Of a stretch of DNA of 64,000 nt, positions 24,359 through 33,971 are shown in pieces. The stretch is taken from contig CAZSDK010000004.1 in the NCBI GenBank assembly GCA_964605655.1, positions 62,001-126,000 on the forward strand. Reading direction: 5' to 3'. The stretch is from JAKLIX01 sp964605655. Its GTDB lineage: Bacteria > Bacteroidota > Bacteroidia > Bacteroidales > CAIXZF01. How positions within the stretch are numbered: position 1 is the stretch's first letter; every line of letters begins with the position of its first letter. The notes below the pieces were generated by a model. That model saw only the letters and a program-made list of their open reading frames with translations, ran no database searches and had not been told where the DNA came from. Position numbers and translations under genes: made by a program.

Positions 24359-25126
24359 TCAATCTTCGTTCCTGATCTTTCGCAGGAGATCTTTTAATTC
24401 CTGCTCGAGAATCATTTTCTTTTTGTTCTCATCGGCCAGTTGTTGCTCCAGCGACCGGATGGCCTCCTGGTAGGTCGGCTGCCCTTCGGCAGGGGCCAGA
24501 CCTGCCTCCCTGGCCTTATGAAGCTCTTCCTTTAAACCAACATTCTCTTTTTCCAGCCGGCTGACTTCATGGATCAGGGTTTTGCTTTGTAACTGACTGT
24601 TTTCAAGGTCGTTCTGAAGAACCTGCACTTGTTTCCGGTACTCACTGATCAGCTTATCTCCCTTATCATTTTCTGACCGGATCTTTTTAAGCACCCTCGA
24701 CTTACTCAGCCACACTACGAACATGATCAGTGTCAGCGCCAGAGAAGCCAGAGTGACAATGGAAGCATAAAAGAACCAAAGTGTATACTGCTGCGTTTTT
24801 TCTGTCTCTTCCTGAAGGCTGGCTTGTTGGTCTTTGATAAGGAGTTCAAGGCTGTCCTTCTTGTGGTTAAGGGTAGGTATCTGATCTTGAATCAGGGAGT
24901 TGTCGACGCTTAATAGATCATCAAAAGCCCTGAATACTCTGTTGATCTCGAGCCGGTTGGTGTCCGTCAGTCCTGCTTTTGACGAATCATAAACCTGGAG
25001 AAGGTCATGGCGGGTATCCAGGTCGGTCGACAGCCGTGCAGGAGAGGTTTGCCCCGGTGTAAATGTCTGTACGCCAAACATCAAAAGGATAAGCATCCAT
25101 GAGGAAGAGAACCTGTGTTTCATCAT
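24359..25126 (-). CDS. Coiled-coil membrane protein, unknown
   Basis: 255 residues: an N-terminal signal peptide (WMLILLMFGVQTF), a periplasmic stretch of helices (about 35-110, with LNHKKDSLELLIKDQQASL), one membrane helix (about 115-140, YASIVTLASLALTLIMFVV) and a long cytosolic coiled coil (about 145-255, EKENVGLKEELHKAREA). It may sense or scaffold something at the inner membrane; no family is recognised. Monocistronic and divergent from the TlpA-like gene. Confidence 0.7.
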   Translation of the reverse strand: MMKHRFSSSWMLILLMFGVQTFTPGQTSPARLSTDLDTRHDLLQVYDSSKAGLTDTNRLEINRVFRAFDDLLSVDNSLIQDQIPTLNHKKDSLELLIKDQQASLQEETEKTQQYTLWFFYASIVTLASLALTLIMFVVWLSKSRVLKKIRSENDKGDKLISEYRKQVQVLQNDLENSQLQSKTLIHEVSRLEKENVGLKEELHKAREAGLAPAEGQPTYQEAIRSLEQQLADENKKKMILEQELKDLLRKIRNED

Positions 25127-25202
25127 CTGATATTGAAGTGCCTCGGTAGGTAAAATTAATCAATTGATCTTTTACACTGTGAAACTTCCTTGAAAAGATG
25201 TG

Positions 25203-25210
25203 TAATTTTG
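25203..25210 (+). promoter_or_regulatory. -7 box for the TlpA-like gene
   Basis: TAATTTTG, a perfect match, lies 60 bases before the ATG at 25271 and downstream of an in-frame ATG at 25190, so it argues for the later start. Confidence 0.5.
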
Positions 25211-25270
25211 CCGGCCAATGCAACTTTCGGTGAAAAACCGTGTTTTGATAACAAATCAAAATTGACCCGG

Positions 25271-26698
25271 ATGAAAAGGATTTTTCTCTTTCTGATGATT
25301 TTTGGATGGATGATCTCAGTATCTGCTGCTCCCAGAAAAGGATACGAGATCAGGATGAAGTTTGCCGACCTTAAAGATACAGTTATCTACCTGGCCAACT
25401 ATTTCGGTGAAAAAACCTATTTGCTTGATACTGCTAAGATCGACGGCACAGGGAAGGGAGTCTTCTCGAAGGAGGAACCCCTAGAGGGCGGTGTTTATAT
25501 CGTGGCCCTGGGAAAAACCAAGATGTTCGAATTTATCGTGGATAAAAGCCAGTTTTTCAGCCTGGAGACCAGCGGACCGGATTATGTCAAAAACATGAAA
25601 TTCAAGGGATCAGAGGAGAACCAGATGTTTTATGACTACCTTCATTTTAATTCCGATAAATACATGGAAGCTGAGCCCTGGCAAAAGCTGCAGGCCAAAG
25701 TGAAAAATAACAAAGATTCTTTGGAGCTGGTCAGAAACAAACTGACGAACATTAATAAGGAAGTGGAAGATTATAAAGTGAATTTCATCAAGGAACATCC
25801 GGAGTCTTTTATGGCCATCTTCTTCAAGGCGCTGAAGGACCCTGAACTGCCGCCTGCCCCTGTGAAAGCAGACGGAAAAAGAGATTCAGCCTACCTGTTC
25901 TATTATTACCGGCAACATTACTGGGACAATGTGAAACTCACCGATGACAGGCTCCTTCGCACTCCCTTCTTCCATGGCAAGGTCACATCCTATTTTGAGA
26001 AGCTGGTGGTCCAGCGCCCCGACTCCATCATCAGGGAAATAGACCAGATGATCGAAAAAGTGAGGGAGAACAAGGAAATGTTCAAATACTTCGTCTGGTA
26101 CTTTACCAATACGTATGAGACCAGCAACGTCATGGGATTTGACGAGATCTTTGTTTATATGGTCGAAAAATACTATATGACCAACCAGGCATATTGGGTC
26201 AACGCTACGGTGCTTGAAAATCTGACCAAAAGAGCCCAAAAACTGAAACCTATTCTTATCGGGAAAACAGCGCCGGAAATGATCATGCAGGATACCTCAA
26301 TGAACCTGGTCTCCATGTCGGCCATAAAAGCAAAATATACCATCCTGTATTTCTGGGATCCGGAATGCGGACATTGTAAGACCGAATCACCCAAACTGAA
26401 GCAGTTTTACGATGAATACAAGGATAAGTACAACTTCGAGGTGTATGGCGTGTGTGCCGATACCAACATGGTGAAGATGAAAGAGTATATAAAGAAAAAT
26501 CAGCTGCACTGGATCAACGTGGATGGTCCCCGGAGCCTGACTCCCAATTATCATGATCTGTATGATGTATACAGCACTCCTGTCATCTATCTCCTGGATG
26601 AGAAAAAGACCATCCTTGCTAAAAGACTCCTGACAGACCCCCTGAAGACTTTCATCGAAAGGTTGGAAGAAGAAGCCAAAAAGAAATCCCAGAAGTAG
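25271..26698 (+). CDS. TlpA-like thiol-disulfide oxidoreductase with DUF4369 and DUF5106
   Basis: 475 residues from the ATG at 25271, which gives a proper signal peptide (RIFLFLMIFGWMISVSA). The N-terminal beta domain fits DUF4369 (YLANYFGEKTYLLDTAKID), the helical middle fits DUF5106, and the C-terminal thioredoxin domain (about 335-475) has the active-site CGHC (Cys366/Cys369) in YFWDPECGHCKTES and a cis-Pro loop in YSTPVIYLL. It is expected in the periplasm, reducing or isomerising disulfides. This build is very common in Bacteroidota. Confidence 0.9.
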   Translation: MKRIFLFLMIFGWMISVSAAPRKGYEIRMKFADLKDTVIYLANYFGEKTYLLDTAKIDGTGKGVFSKEEPLEGGVYIVALGKTKMFEFIVDKSQFFSLETSGPDYVKNMKFKGSEENQMFYDYLHFNSDKYMEAEPWQKLQAKVKNNKDSLELVRNKLTNINKEVEDYKVNFIKEHPESFMAIFFKALKDPELPPAPVKADGKRDSAYLFYYYRQHYWDNVKLTDDRLLRTPFFHGKVTSYFEKLVVQRPDSIIREIDQMIEKVRENKEMFKYFVWYFTNTYETSNVMGFDEIFVYMVEKYYMTNQAYWVNATVLENLTKRAQKLKPILIGKTAPEMIMQDTSMNLVSMSAIKAKYTILYFWDPECGHCKTESPKLKQFYDEYKDKYNFEVYGVCADTNMVKMKEYIKKNQLHWINVDGPRSLTPNYHDLYDVYSTPVIYLLDEKKTILAKRLLTDPLKTFIERLEEEAKKKSQK

Positions 26699-26793
26699 AT
26701 TTTTCTTCGTCAAATTCAGACTGCTTTCCCTGCATGGGATGGCATTGTAACATTATTGGGTATAATTAGTTTAACCACTGTTATTAATTAGAA

Positions 26794-29700
26794 TTGAAGA
26801 AGAGGTTTACATACGGTCTTCTGTTTTTGCTTTTCTGGAGTTTACTCACTTCTTCTTCTTTTGCCCAGGACCGCTCGAGACAGGTGCAGGAGCTGGAGAA
26901 AAAGGCGGAACAACTTCTGAAAGATGGGAATTACGTGCAGGCCAAGGATGCTTATTCCACCCTCCTGAGCAATCATCCCAAAGATCCTTTTTATTCATAT
27001 CGTTTTGGGGTTTGTCTGCTTTATGGTGACAGAAGGGATATCCAAAAACCAATTCCCTATCTTGAGTTGGCGGCTAAAAACAAGGAGATAGAACCTGAGG
27101 TGTATTTTTATCTGGGACAAGCGTATCATTTCAACTATCGCTTTGCCGATGCCATCAGGATGTATGAGAAATATAAAACTCTTGTACCAAAGAATAAAGT
27201 TTCCAGGCTGGATGTCGACCGGCAGATTGAGATGTGCAGGAACGGTTTGAACCTACTCTATAAGGTGAAGGACCTGTACGTGCTGGAAAGGACAGAGGTG
27301 AGCATAAGGGATTTCTACCGTGCCTATGATCTGAAAGATTTTGGCGGAGAAATATTGCAGGAACCTCCGGGATTCAAGTCAAAATTTGATAAGAAACATG
27401 AGGTCAGCGGACTGGTATTCTTCCCGGAAAAGCAGGATATCGTCCTCTTTTCCAGCTATGGTGAAGGCGATAAAACAGGAAAGGACATCTATGGCTGTTA
27501 TTTCCTCCCCGACCAGACCTGGAGCAAACCACAGAAGATCCCCGGTAAGGTAAATACGGAATACGATGAAGATTACCCTTTTTTGACACCTGACGGACAA
27601 ACCCTTTATTTTGCATCCAAAGGACATAACAGCATGGGTGGGTACGATATTTTCAGGTCCGCCCTCGACACCCTTACCGGTTACTGGTCGGAACCCGAAA
27701 ATCTCGATTTTGCGATCAACACCCCCATGAATGATATCTTGTTTGTGACTGATCCCGACCAGAAAACGGCCTATTTTGCCTCCGACCGTTCAACGGTGGC
27801 CGACAAACTCATGGTCCACCTCGTAAGGATCGATCTCCGGCCCGACAGGGTGGTGAAACTGGAACTCGCCCAGCAATCAGACGGAAACGCTGCAACCAGT
27901 GAGAACCAGAAAAAGTCATTGGAGATCATCCAACAGATGTCTGACCTGAAGGTGAATGCTACCAGAGAAGAATTGCAAGCCCGTGCGGAACAAAAAGTGG
28001 CTGTAGCAGAACCGGTCGTTACCGGCAAAACTGTCACTGCATACCAGCAACCCGACTATAAGCAAACCATGGATCAGAAGATCGAAAAGGCTGCGATCGC
28101 TCAACATTATGTCGATACAGCCTTCCAGACAATTAAAAAAATGGAATTTTCTCTTGATGAACTTGATGATTTCCAGCTTCGACTGCTCCAAATCTATAAT
28201 ACCACACCCGACTCATGGGAAAGAGATATGGCCCTTCACCTTTCCAACGACCTGACGAAGGAGATAGACCGGAAGGAAACTAAACTGAAAGAAAACCGAA
28301 AGATGGCTGCAGAGCTTCAGTATCTGGCTGCTACCGGGAAGACGGATTCTGTCGCTACACAGTACAAGACCTTCAGAGACCGTGTAGCTCCTGCCGATAC
28401 GGTGGTTCAGTATGCAGATTATATCAGGGACGTAGCTGCAAACCAGGTGACGATGACCGTGCAGGAGCGCAATGAAGATGTGGTGGTGGGTTCTTTAAGG
28501 AATGTTAAAGATAAATCGGCGAAGGAGAAACTGAATCGCTTGATGATAAAGACAGAAGAAATGGCCCTGGCTGAACAGATAGAAGAAACGGAGACCTTGG
28601 ATAAAGAGGAAGTGGCTGTTAATCAAGAGGATATTACTGCAGGGGAAGATTCGGTTTTGACGGTAATCACCGATACCACTTCACAGGTCTCAAAGCTCAT
28701 CGATAACACGGAATCAGGCTATTCACTAAATGAAGAAAGTAGGGTCAGCCAGGCCCTGGATGCCCGGCAGGACTCATTGCAGCTGCTTATCGACAGGACA
28801 CAAAGACAGGAACAGGTTCTGGCACAACGGTTTGAGGAAAAGAAAAGTGAATCGGAAGACCTGTTGAGTGAAGTGGAAAAAAAGGAAAAGAGAATGCAAA
28901 GCCAGCCGGAGGAAATTCAGGAGACCCTGCGCGGGGAAACAGAGAACCTCAGAAACCAGGCCAGGAAGGCAGCTGAAGAGGCAGTCATCAGCTATGAATT
29001 AGCACAACAACTCAAAGAAAGACAAAAAGACCTTAGGCAGCATTCAGCTGTATTGGACAGTGTTGAAGACAAACTCAAACATACGACCAAGGCAGCTGAG
29101 AAACAGGAGATTCTGGCAGTGGCTTCTTCTGTGATCGACTCCGTTAAGAATAATGAAATCGCAGAATGGAATGACAACGACATCGTTTCAGGACTCGAGG
29201 AAAAAAAGGATGACCTGCAGTCGGATTACCTCGATGGTTACAGGGTGGCCAGAGACCTGGCACTTCGGTCTGACTCCATTCAGCAATGGGCGGATGACCT
29301 CAGTCAGCAAGCTGGTCAGACTCCCGACAGGCAGCAGGGGAAAAGACTGGGAAGAAAATCATTCGATATTGGTACCATAGCCGCTGAGAAACAAGGGGAT
29401 GCTGTGACCGCACTCAACCAGGCCGGGATCATGGAAAACCAGTACCGGGTGATCGAAAATGCTTTGCCTTCGATTCAGGATGTGCTCACCGAGGTGAACG
29501 ATAGGGCAGATAAACCCACTGTGGTAAAGCAACAAAAGAAGACGAAACCTAACGTGCTAAACCAGGGTGATGTTAATGAGATCCTAACCCGGGATCTGCC
29601 TGTCCTCGATACTTCGTATGTGGCTGCGTTGCCGGCTTCCAAAAAGGTAACGGAGGCACATAAACCCACTACTGAGGTTCTGCTGGCACGGACTGAACAG

Positions 29701-31278
29701 GTAGCAGCAGCCTCTGATACCCTGTTTGTTTTGAGACAAGAAGCCATCTCTGATTCTTTGCCCCCGGCAGCTGAAGCAATAAAGATAGTCGAGGCAGAGC
29801 AGGAAACGGAAGATGAAAAGCAGAACATAGACTTGGAATTACATGATGTTCAGCAGGATCTGTCTGACCAGCCATCTGTCGACGTCATTGCCCGCTGGGA
29901 GAGGAATAAAACTGCCCTTGACCAGGTGAAAACAAAAGTCGACTCCCTGTTTGAACTGACCAGAAGACAGCCTGATCTCAGGCTTTCACAGGAGACCCAA
30001 GAACTCATCAACGCCCTGAAGCTCCGCACCGACAGCATAGCAAGTCTTTTTGAGGAGTATAGGGAGGCACGGGTCAAGGTACAGAAAGAACCGGAAAAGG
30101 AAAAGATTGCCATGTTCCTCGAACTGGAAGGGTTTGAAGTCAAAGCAGCAAGGAATAAACTGAACTACCTGAATAACAGGCAGAAGATTATTGAGTTGTC
30201 GGAGGGTCTGACCATCATGGAAAAGGCTGCTATCAACGAGCAGCAGGGTAACAATGCCGAATACTATTTTTCCAGGTCAGAGGCTCTGGCTGACAGTGCA
30301 TCAGGAATGACTGACCCCGTGAAAAAATCGGAAGTCCTGTCAAGGGCTGAGACCTACCAGCAGTTGGGCGTCAGGGAACAGTCTGACATGATGGAGAAAA
30401 TGCAGCAAAAGGTCATAGCAGTACAGGAGGTTAAACAGGCACAGAAGGAGGCTGATCTGAAAAATCAGCAGGTGGAAGAACCTGAAAAACAGGTGGTTGT
30501 CCGGCAGGATGTCAAAACCGCTGAGCAAAAAACGATACCTTCAGCACCGGTTGCTCAGAAAATCCCGCTGGGAACCCCGGTGGCCATGTTGTCGGGAGTG
30601 GAAATACAGGCACTCCGGGAGCAACTCAGGGAGTCGGCCAATAAGCACACGCTGCCTTCCATGCCGGGACTCATGTTTACCGTGCAGATCGGGGTGTATA
30701 AGACCCAGCGCAGCTCGGAGAGACTCTTTGGGATCACCCCGCTTTTCGAAGATATGACAGGTAACGGCTACTACCGATATTTTTCAGGCATCTTTGGCAA
30801 CAAACAGGATGCCATCGCCTATAAAAATGAGGTGGTTAGCAAAGGGGTACCCGATGCCTTCGTCGTTGTGTTTTACCAGGGCAGGAAAATCTCCCTGGCA
30901 GAAGCCAATACCCTGGCCGGCGAATCCATCGATAAGGTGATCCCGAAAGCAGAAAGGGAACCTTTGTTGGCGACCGCTTCTGAAAAGCCGGCGCTCCGGG
31001 TTTATTTCAGCGTTCAGCTGGCTGCCTATAAACGTCCTGCCACTCCGGAAGAGACCCGGAAATATGAGGCCAGGGTCGGCTCTAAAGTCTCTGTGACACA
31101 CACGGAATCAGGCTATTATGTGTTGACAATCGGGGAGTATGTCGATTATGTATCTTCTCAACAGGCGCGGCAGAAAGTTATCAAGGCAGGTATTAACGAT
31201 GCCTTCATCATCGGGTATGTCAACGGGAAGCGGGTCATGGCCTACCAGGCACGGGAAGCACTGAAAACTTCTCCCTGA
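26794..31278 (+). CDS. 1494-residue TPR / PD40 / coiled-coil / double-SPOR envelope protein
   Basis: The start is a TTG at 26794: an in-frame TAA lies at 26785-26787 and the signal peptide begins at once (MKKRFTYGLLFLLFWSLL). Order: TPRs (about 25-150, NYVQAKDAYSTLLSNHPKD), a PD40/WD40-like propeller (about 200-330, EDYPFLTPDGQTLYFAS), a very long charged coiled-coil region (about 380-1270) and two SPOR-like domains (about 1292-1370, FTVQIGVYKTQRSSE; and 1402-1480, YFSVQLAAYKRPATPEE). SPOR domains bind denuded glycans at division septa. The TPR-PD40 start recalls the T9SS protein PorE, but there is no OmpA domain. It is predicted to be periplasmic and wall-bound. The exact role is not known. 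Confidence 0.85.
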   Translation: MKKRFTYGLLFLLFWSLLTSSSFAQDRSRQVQELEKKAEQLLKDGNYVQAKDAYSTLLSNHPKDPFYSYRFGVCLLYGDRRDIQKPIPYLELAAKNKEIEPEVYFYLGQAYHFNYRFADAIRMYEKYKTLVPKNKVSRLDVDRQIEMCRNGLNLLYKVKDLYVLERTEVSIRDFYRAYDLKDFGGEILQEPPGFKSKFDKKHEVSGLVFFPEKQDIVLFSSYGEGDKTGKDIYGCYFLPDQTWSKPQKIPGKVNTEYDEDYPFLTPDGQTLYFASKGHNSMGGYDIFRSALDTLTGYWSEPENLDFAINTPMNDILFVTDPDQKTAYFASDRSTVADKLMVHLVRIDLRPDRVVKLELAQQSDGNAATSENQKKSLEIIQQMSDLKVNATREELQARAEQKVAVAEPVVTGKTVTAYQQPDYKQTMDQKIEKAAIAQHYVDTAFQTIKKMEFSLDELDDFQLRLLQIYNTTPDSWERDMALHLSNDLTKEIDRKETKLKENRKMAAELQYLAATGKTDSVATQYKTFRDRVAPADTVVQYADYIRDVAANQVTMTVQERNEDVVVGSLRNVKDKSAKEKLNRLMIKTEEMALAEQIEETETLDKEEVAVNQEDITAGEDSVLTVITDTTSQVSKLIDNTESGYSLNEESRVSQALDARQDSLQLLIDRTQRQEQVLAQRFEEKKSESEDLLSEVEKKEKRMQSQPEEIQETLRGETENLRNQARKAAEEAVISYELAQQLKERQKDLRQHSAVLDSVEDKLKHTTKAAEKQEILAVASSVIDSVKNNEIAEWNDNDIVSGLEEKKDDLQSDYLDGYRVARDLALRSDSIQQWADDLSQQAGQTPDRQQGKRLGRKSFDIGTIAAEKQGDAVTALNQAGIMENQYRVIENALPSIQDVLTEVNDRADKPTVVKQQKKTKPNVLNQGDVNEILTRDLPVLDTSYVAALPASKKVTEAHKPTTEVLLARTEQVAAASDTLFVLRQEAISDSLPPAAEAIKIVEAEQETEDEKQNIDLELHDVQQDLSDQPSVDVIARWERNKTALDQVKTKVDSLFELTRRQPDLRLSQETQELINALKLRTDSIASLFEEYREARVKVQKEPEKEKIAMFLELEGFEVKAARNKLNYLNNRQKIIELSEGLTIMEKAAINEQQGNNAEYYFSRSEALADSASGMTDPVKKSEVLSRAETYQQLGVREQSDMMEKMQQKVIAVQEVKQAQKEADLKNQQVEEPEKQVVVRQDVKTAEQKTIPSAPVAQKIPLGTPVAMLSGVEIQALREQLRESANKHTLPSMPGLMFTVQIGVYKTQRSSERLFGITPLFEDMTGNGYYRYFSGIFGNKQDAIAYKNEVVSKGVPDAFVVVFYQGRKISLAEANTLAGESIDKVIPKAEREPLLATASEKPALRVYFSVQLAAYKRPATPEETRKYEARVGSKVSVTHTESGYYVLTIGEYVDYVSSQQARQKVIKAGINDAFIIGYVNGKRVMAYQAREALKTSP

Positions 31279-31317
31279 TTCGTGTCATTTCTTAATTTCG
31301 TGGTCTGCAACTGACCT

Positions 31318-33234
31318 ATGCAACTTCAGGAGATTCTTAAAAAATATTGGGGTTATGATGCATTCAGACCCTTGCAGGAGGATATTATCCGGTCTGTGAT
31401 GGAAGGGAAAGACACCCTGGCACTCCTGCCTACAGGAGGAGGAAAATCTGTCTGTTTCCAGGTACCTGCGCTGGCCATGGACGGCTTTTGCCTGGTGGTA
31501 TCGCCCCTTATTGCCTTGATGAAGGACCAGGTACAACACCTGAAAGACCGTGGAATTTCAGCTTATGCCGTGTATTCCGGTCTTACCAGGAATGAAGTGG
31601 AAGTGGCTTACAATAACTGCAGCTACGGGAAAGCCAAATTTCTTTATGTTTCACCCGAACGGCTTGAATCGGACGATTTTCTGATTCGTTTGCCCGGCTG
31701 GAAGATCAACCTGCTTGCCGTGGATGAGGCTCACTGCATCTCGCAGTGGGGATATGACTTTCGTCCCCCTTACCTGAGGATCGCAGATCTGCGAAGTCAG
31801 CTTGAAGGAGTGCCTGTCCTGGCCCTGACAGCCACTGCCACACCCCGGGTGGTCGATGACATTCAGGAAAAGCTGGCCTTCCGGTCGCCTCATTTGTTAC
31901 AAAAGAGTTTTTACAGAAAGAACCTGGCTTATATGGTTCTCAGGGAGGAGGATAAAAGGTCAAGATTGTTGAATATCATCAACAAGACCGGAGGGACAGG
32001 CATCATTTACACAAGAAACCGCAAAAAGACCCAGGAGTTTGCCACCTGGCTTGTCAAAAACGGTATTAAAGCGACCAGTTATCATGCCGGTCTTGATATG
32101 AAGACCAGGAGCCAGCGGCAGGAAGACTGGATGAAAGGCAGGGTGAGCGTTATGGTAGCCACCAATGCCTTTGGTATGGGTATCGATAAGCCGGATGTCC
32201 GCTACGTGGTCCATGTGGATCTGCCTGACAACCTGGAGGCTTATTTTCAGGAGGCTGGCAGGGCCGGCCGTGACGGGAAAAAGAGCTACAGCATCATTCT
32301 CTTCGAAAATCATGATATTGAGAATCTGAAAGAAATGTTCGCTAAGTCCTATCCGGAACCGGAAGTAATAAGAACCATCTATGCCTGTCTGGGTAACTAT
32401 GGCAGGATACCTGTCGAACAAGGTGCCAATACAGCCATTGATTTTGATCTTTCTGATTTCTGTAGGCAATACCGCCTTAATGCCCTCACTGTGTTTAATG
32501 TACTCCAGTTTCTGGAAAGAGAAGGGCATGTGCTGTTATCAGATAATTTCGATGAGCCTTCTGTAGTAAGAATCAGGACCGACAGGGAAGACCTGTATCA
32601 TTTTCAGATATCTCATGAAAACTATGATGAATTCATCAAATTACTGCTTCGATCTTATGGCGGACTATTTCAGGATTATGTGCCCGTGTGGGAGTCTGAG
32701 CTTGCCAAAAGGATGGACTGGATGGTGCAGGATGTGAAAAAGGCACTGGGGGATCTTCAGACTATGGGTGTGCTGGATTATATACCGCGAAAGACCATGC
32801 CCCAACTGGTGTTCTGCCGCGACAGAATGAATGAAAAATACCTGCCCATCAACAATGCCACGTACCATCACCGGAAGAATCTGGCTGCCACCCGCCTGGA
32901 GTCTGTCACCAACTATGTGGAAGGGAATGCAGAGTGCAGGAGTGTTTCACTACTGAAGTATTTCGGTGAGAAACAGATAGACGATTGTGGCGTTTGTGAT
33001 GTGTGCCTGGATCGAAGGAAGTTTGGCAGGAAAGAGAAGGAGTTGGAGTTGTTGAAAACCAGAATATTAGAAATAGTGAAGCATGAAAAAGTAAGTTTGC
33101 CGGAACTTCTCGACCGCTTTGGTTTAACCGAGGCAAAGAAGGCTGGAGAAGTCGTAAGGTGGCTGATGGATAACGGATGGCTGGTTGCCGATGACAAAGG
33201 CTTTTTGATAAATCATGATCAGGGGAAACAGTAA
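31318..33234 (+). CDS. recQ: ATP-dependent DNA helicase RecQ
   Basis: 638 residues. It is a 3'-5' SF2 helicase for recombination repair and fork restart. Walker A is TGGGKS (39-44), Walker B is DEAH (136-139) in AVDEAHCISQWGYDFRP, and motif VI is QEAGRAGRDG. The RQC zinc cysteines lie in ECRSVSLLKYFGE and DDCGVCDVC. The C-terminus holds a short winged-helix-like segment; I see no convincing HRDC domain. It overlaps the next gene by 20 bp, so both repair genes are probably translated from one transcript. A TAATTTCG box, one mismatch from the -7 consensus, lies at 31293-31300. Confidence 0.95.
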   Translation: MQLQEILKKYWGYDAFRPLQEDIIRSVMEGKDTLALLPTGGGKSVCFQVPALAMDGFCLVVSPLIALMKDQVQHLKDRGISAYAVYSGLTRNEVEVAYNNCSYGKAKFLYVSPERLESDDFLIRLPGWKINLLAVDEAHCISQWGYDFRPPYLRIADLRSQLEGVPVLALTATATPRVVDDIQEKLAFRSPHLLQKSFYRKNLAYMVLREEDKRSRLLNIINKTGGTGIIYTRNRKKTQEFATWLVKNGIKATSYHAGLDMKTRSQRQEDWMKGRVSVMVATNAFGMGIDKPDVRYVVHVDLPDNLEAYFQEAGRAGRDGKKSYSIILFENHDIENLKEMFAKSYPEPEVIRTIYACLGNYGRIPVEQGANTAIDFDLSDFCRQYRLNALTVFNVLQFLEREGHVLLSDNFDEPSVVRIRTDREDLYHFQISHENYDEFIKLLLRSYGGLFQDYVPVWESELAKRMDWMVQDVKKALGDLQTMGVLDYIPRKTMPQLVFCRDRMNEKYLPINNATYHHRKNLAATRLESVTNYVEGNAECRSVSLLKYFGEKQIDDCGVCDVCLDRRKFGRKEKELELLKTRILEIVKHEKVSLPELLDRFGLTEAKKAGEVVRWLMDNGWLVADDKGFLINHDQGKQ

Positions 33235-33841
33235 GATAAGGAGACTTGACCTATCCTTTTACCTGCAGGAGGATGTGGTGAATGTCGCAAGGCAACTACT
33301 GGGCAAGGTTCTATGCACCCGTTTCGGTGGGGAATTGACGACGGGAATCATCACGGAGACAGAGGCTTATGCAGGTATTACCGATCGTGCTTCCCATGCT
33401 TACGGCGGACGAATGACGGAAAGAACAAAAATTATGTACCGGCAGGGTGGGGTGGCATACATCTATCTTTGTTACGGGATGCACTACCTGTTTAATGTTG
33501 TCACCAACAAAGAGGGCATCCCGGATGCGGTCCTGGTACGCGGGGTGTTCCCGCTTGATGGGATAGTGATACAGAAACAAAGGGCAGCGATTTGGAAATC
33601 AGAGCATCACGTGGGTAAAGGCCCCGGCAGGGTGGGAAAACTGCTGGGATTTCATCACAGTCAGTCAGGGATCTCCTTGCTGGGGGAAAACATTTGGATC
33701 GAAGACAGGGGGATGGAGATCAGCAGCGATTGTATTGAAATAACGCCCAGGATCGGCGTGGATTATGCCGGTACAGATGCCTTGCTGCCCTATCGTTTTG
33801 TTGTCACCTGCAAGGATATCCCGGTTACTCTGTGTAAATAA
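33215..33841 (+). CDS. DNA-3-methyladenine glycosylase (AAG/MPG family)
   Basis: 208 residues. It removes alkylated purines such as 3-methyladenine in base excision repair. The catalytic Glu is in ETEAYAG (Glu50), with Tyr52 and His61 (ASHAYGGRMTERT) lining the pocket as in the human enzyme. VAYIYLCYGMHYLFNVV and RVGKLLG are family motifs. The ATG lies inside recQ in another frame, a 20-bp overlap that suggests translational coupling. Length is normal. Confidence 0.95.
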   Translation: MIRGNSKIRRLDLSFYLQEDVVNVARQLLGKVLCTRFGGELTTGIITETEAYAGITDRASHAYGGRMTERTKIMYRQGGVAYIYLCYGMHYLFNVVTNKEGIPDAVLVRGVFPLDGIVIQKQRAAIWKSEHHVGKGPGRVGKLLGFHHSQSGISLLGENIWIEDRGMEISSDCIEITPRIGVDYAGTDALLPYRFVVTCKDIPVTLCK

Positions 33842-33910
33842 ATGAGCCCTGAAACTATTATCGACTCTCCGGAACGGTACATGCATCCTGCTTAGAATTT
33901 TTCTAATGTA

Positions 33911-33940
33911 TTGACCGGGTTTAATTTTTTTTTAATTTTG
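33911..33940 (+). promoter_or_regulatory. Promoter of the TPR membrane protein / ribH / fmt run
   Basis: TTG at 33911-33913, a spacer of 19, then TAATTTTG at 33933-33940, with the ATG at 33972. Spacing and boxes match the Bacteroidota primary sigma pattern. Confidence 0.75.
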
Positions 33941-33971
33941 CACCCTCAAAATTAATCCCAATATCAAAGAC

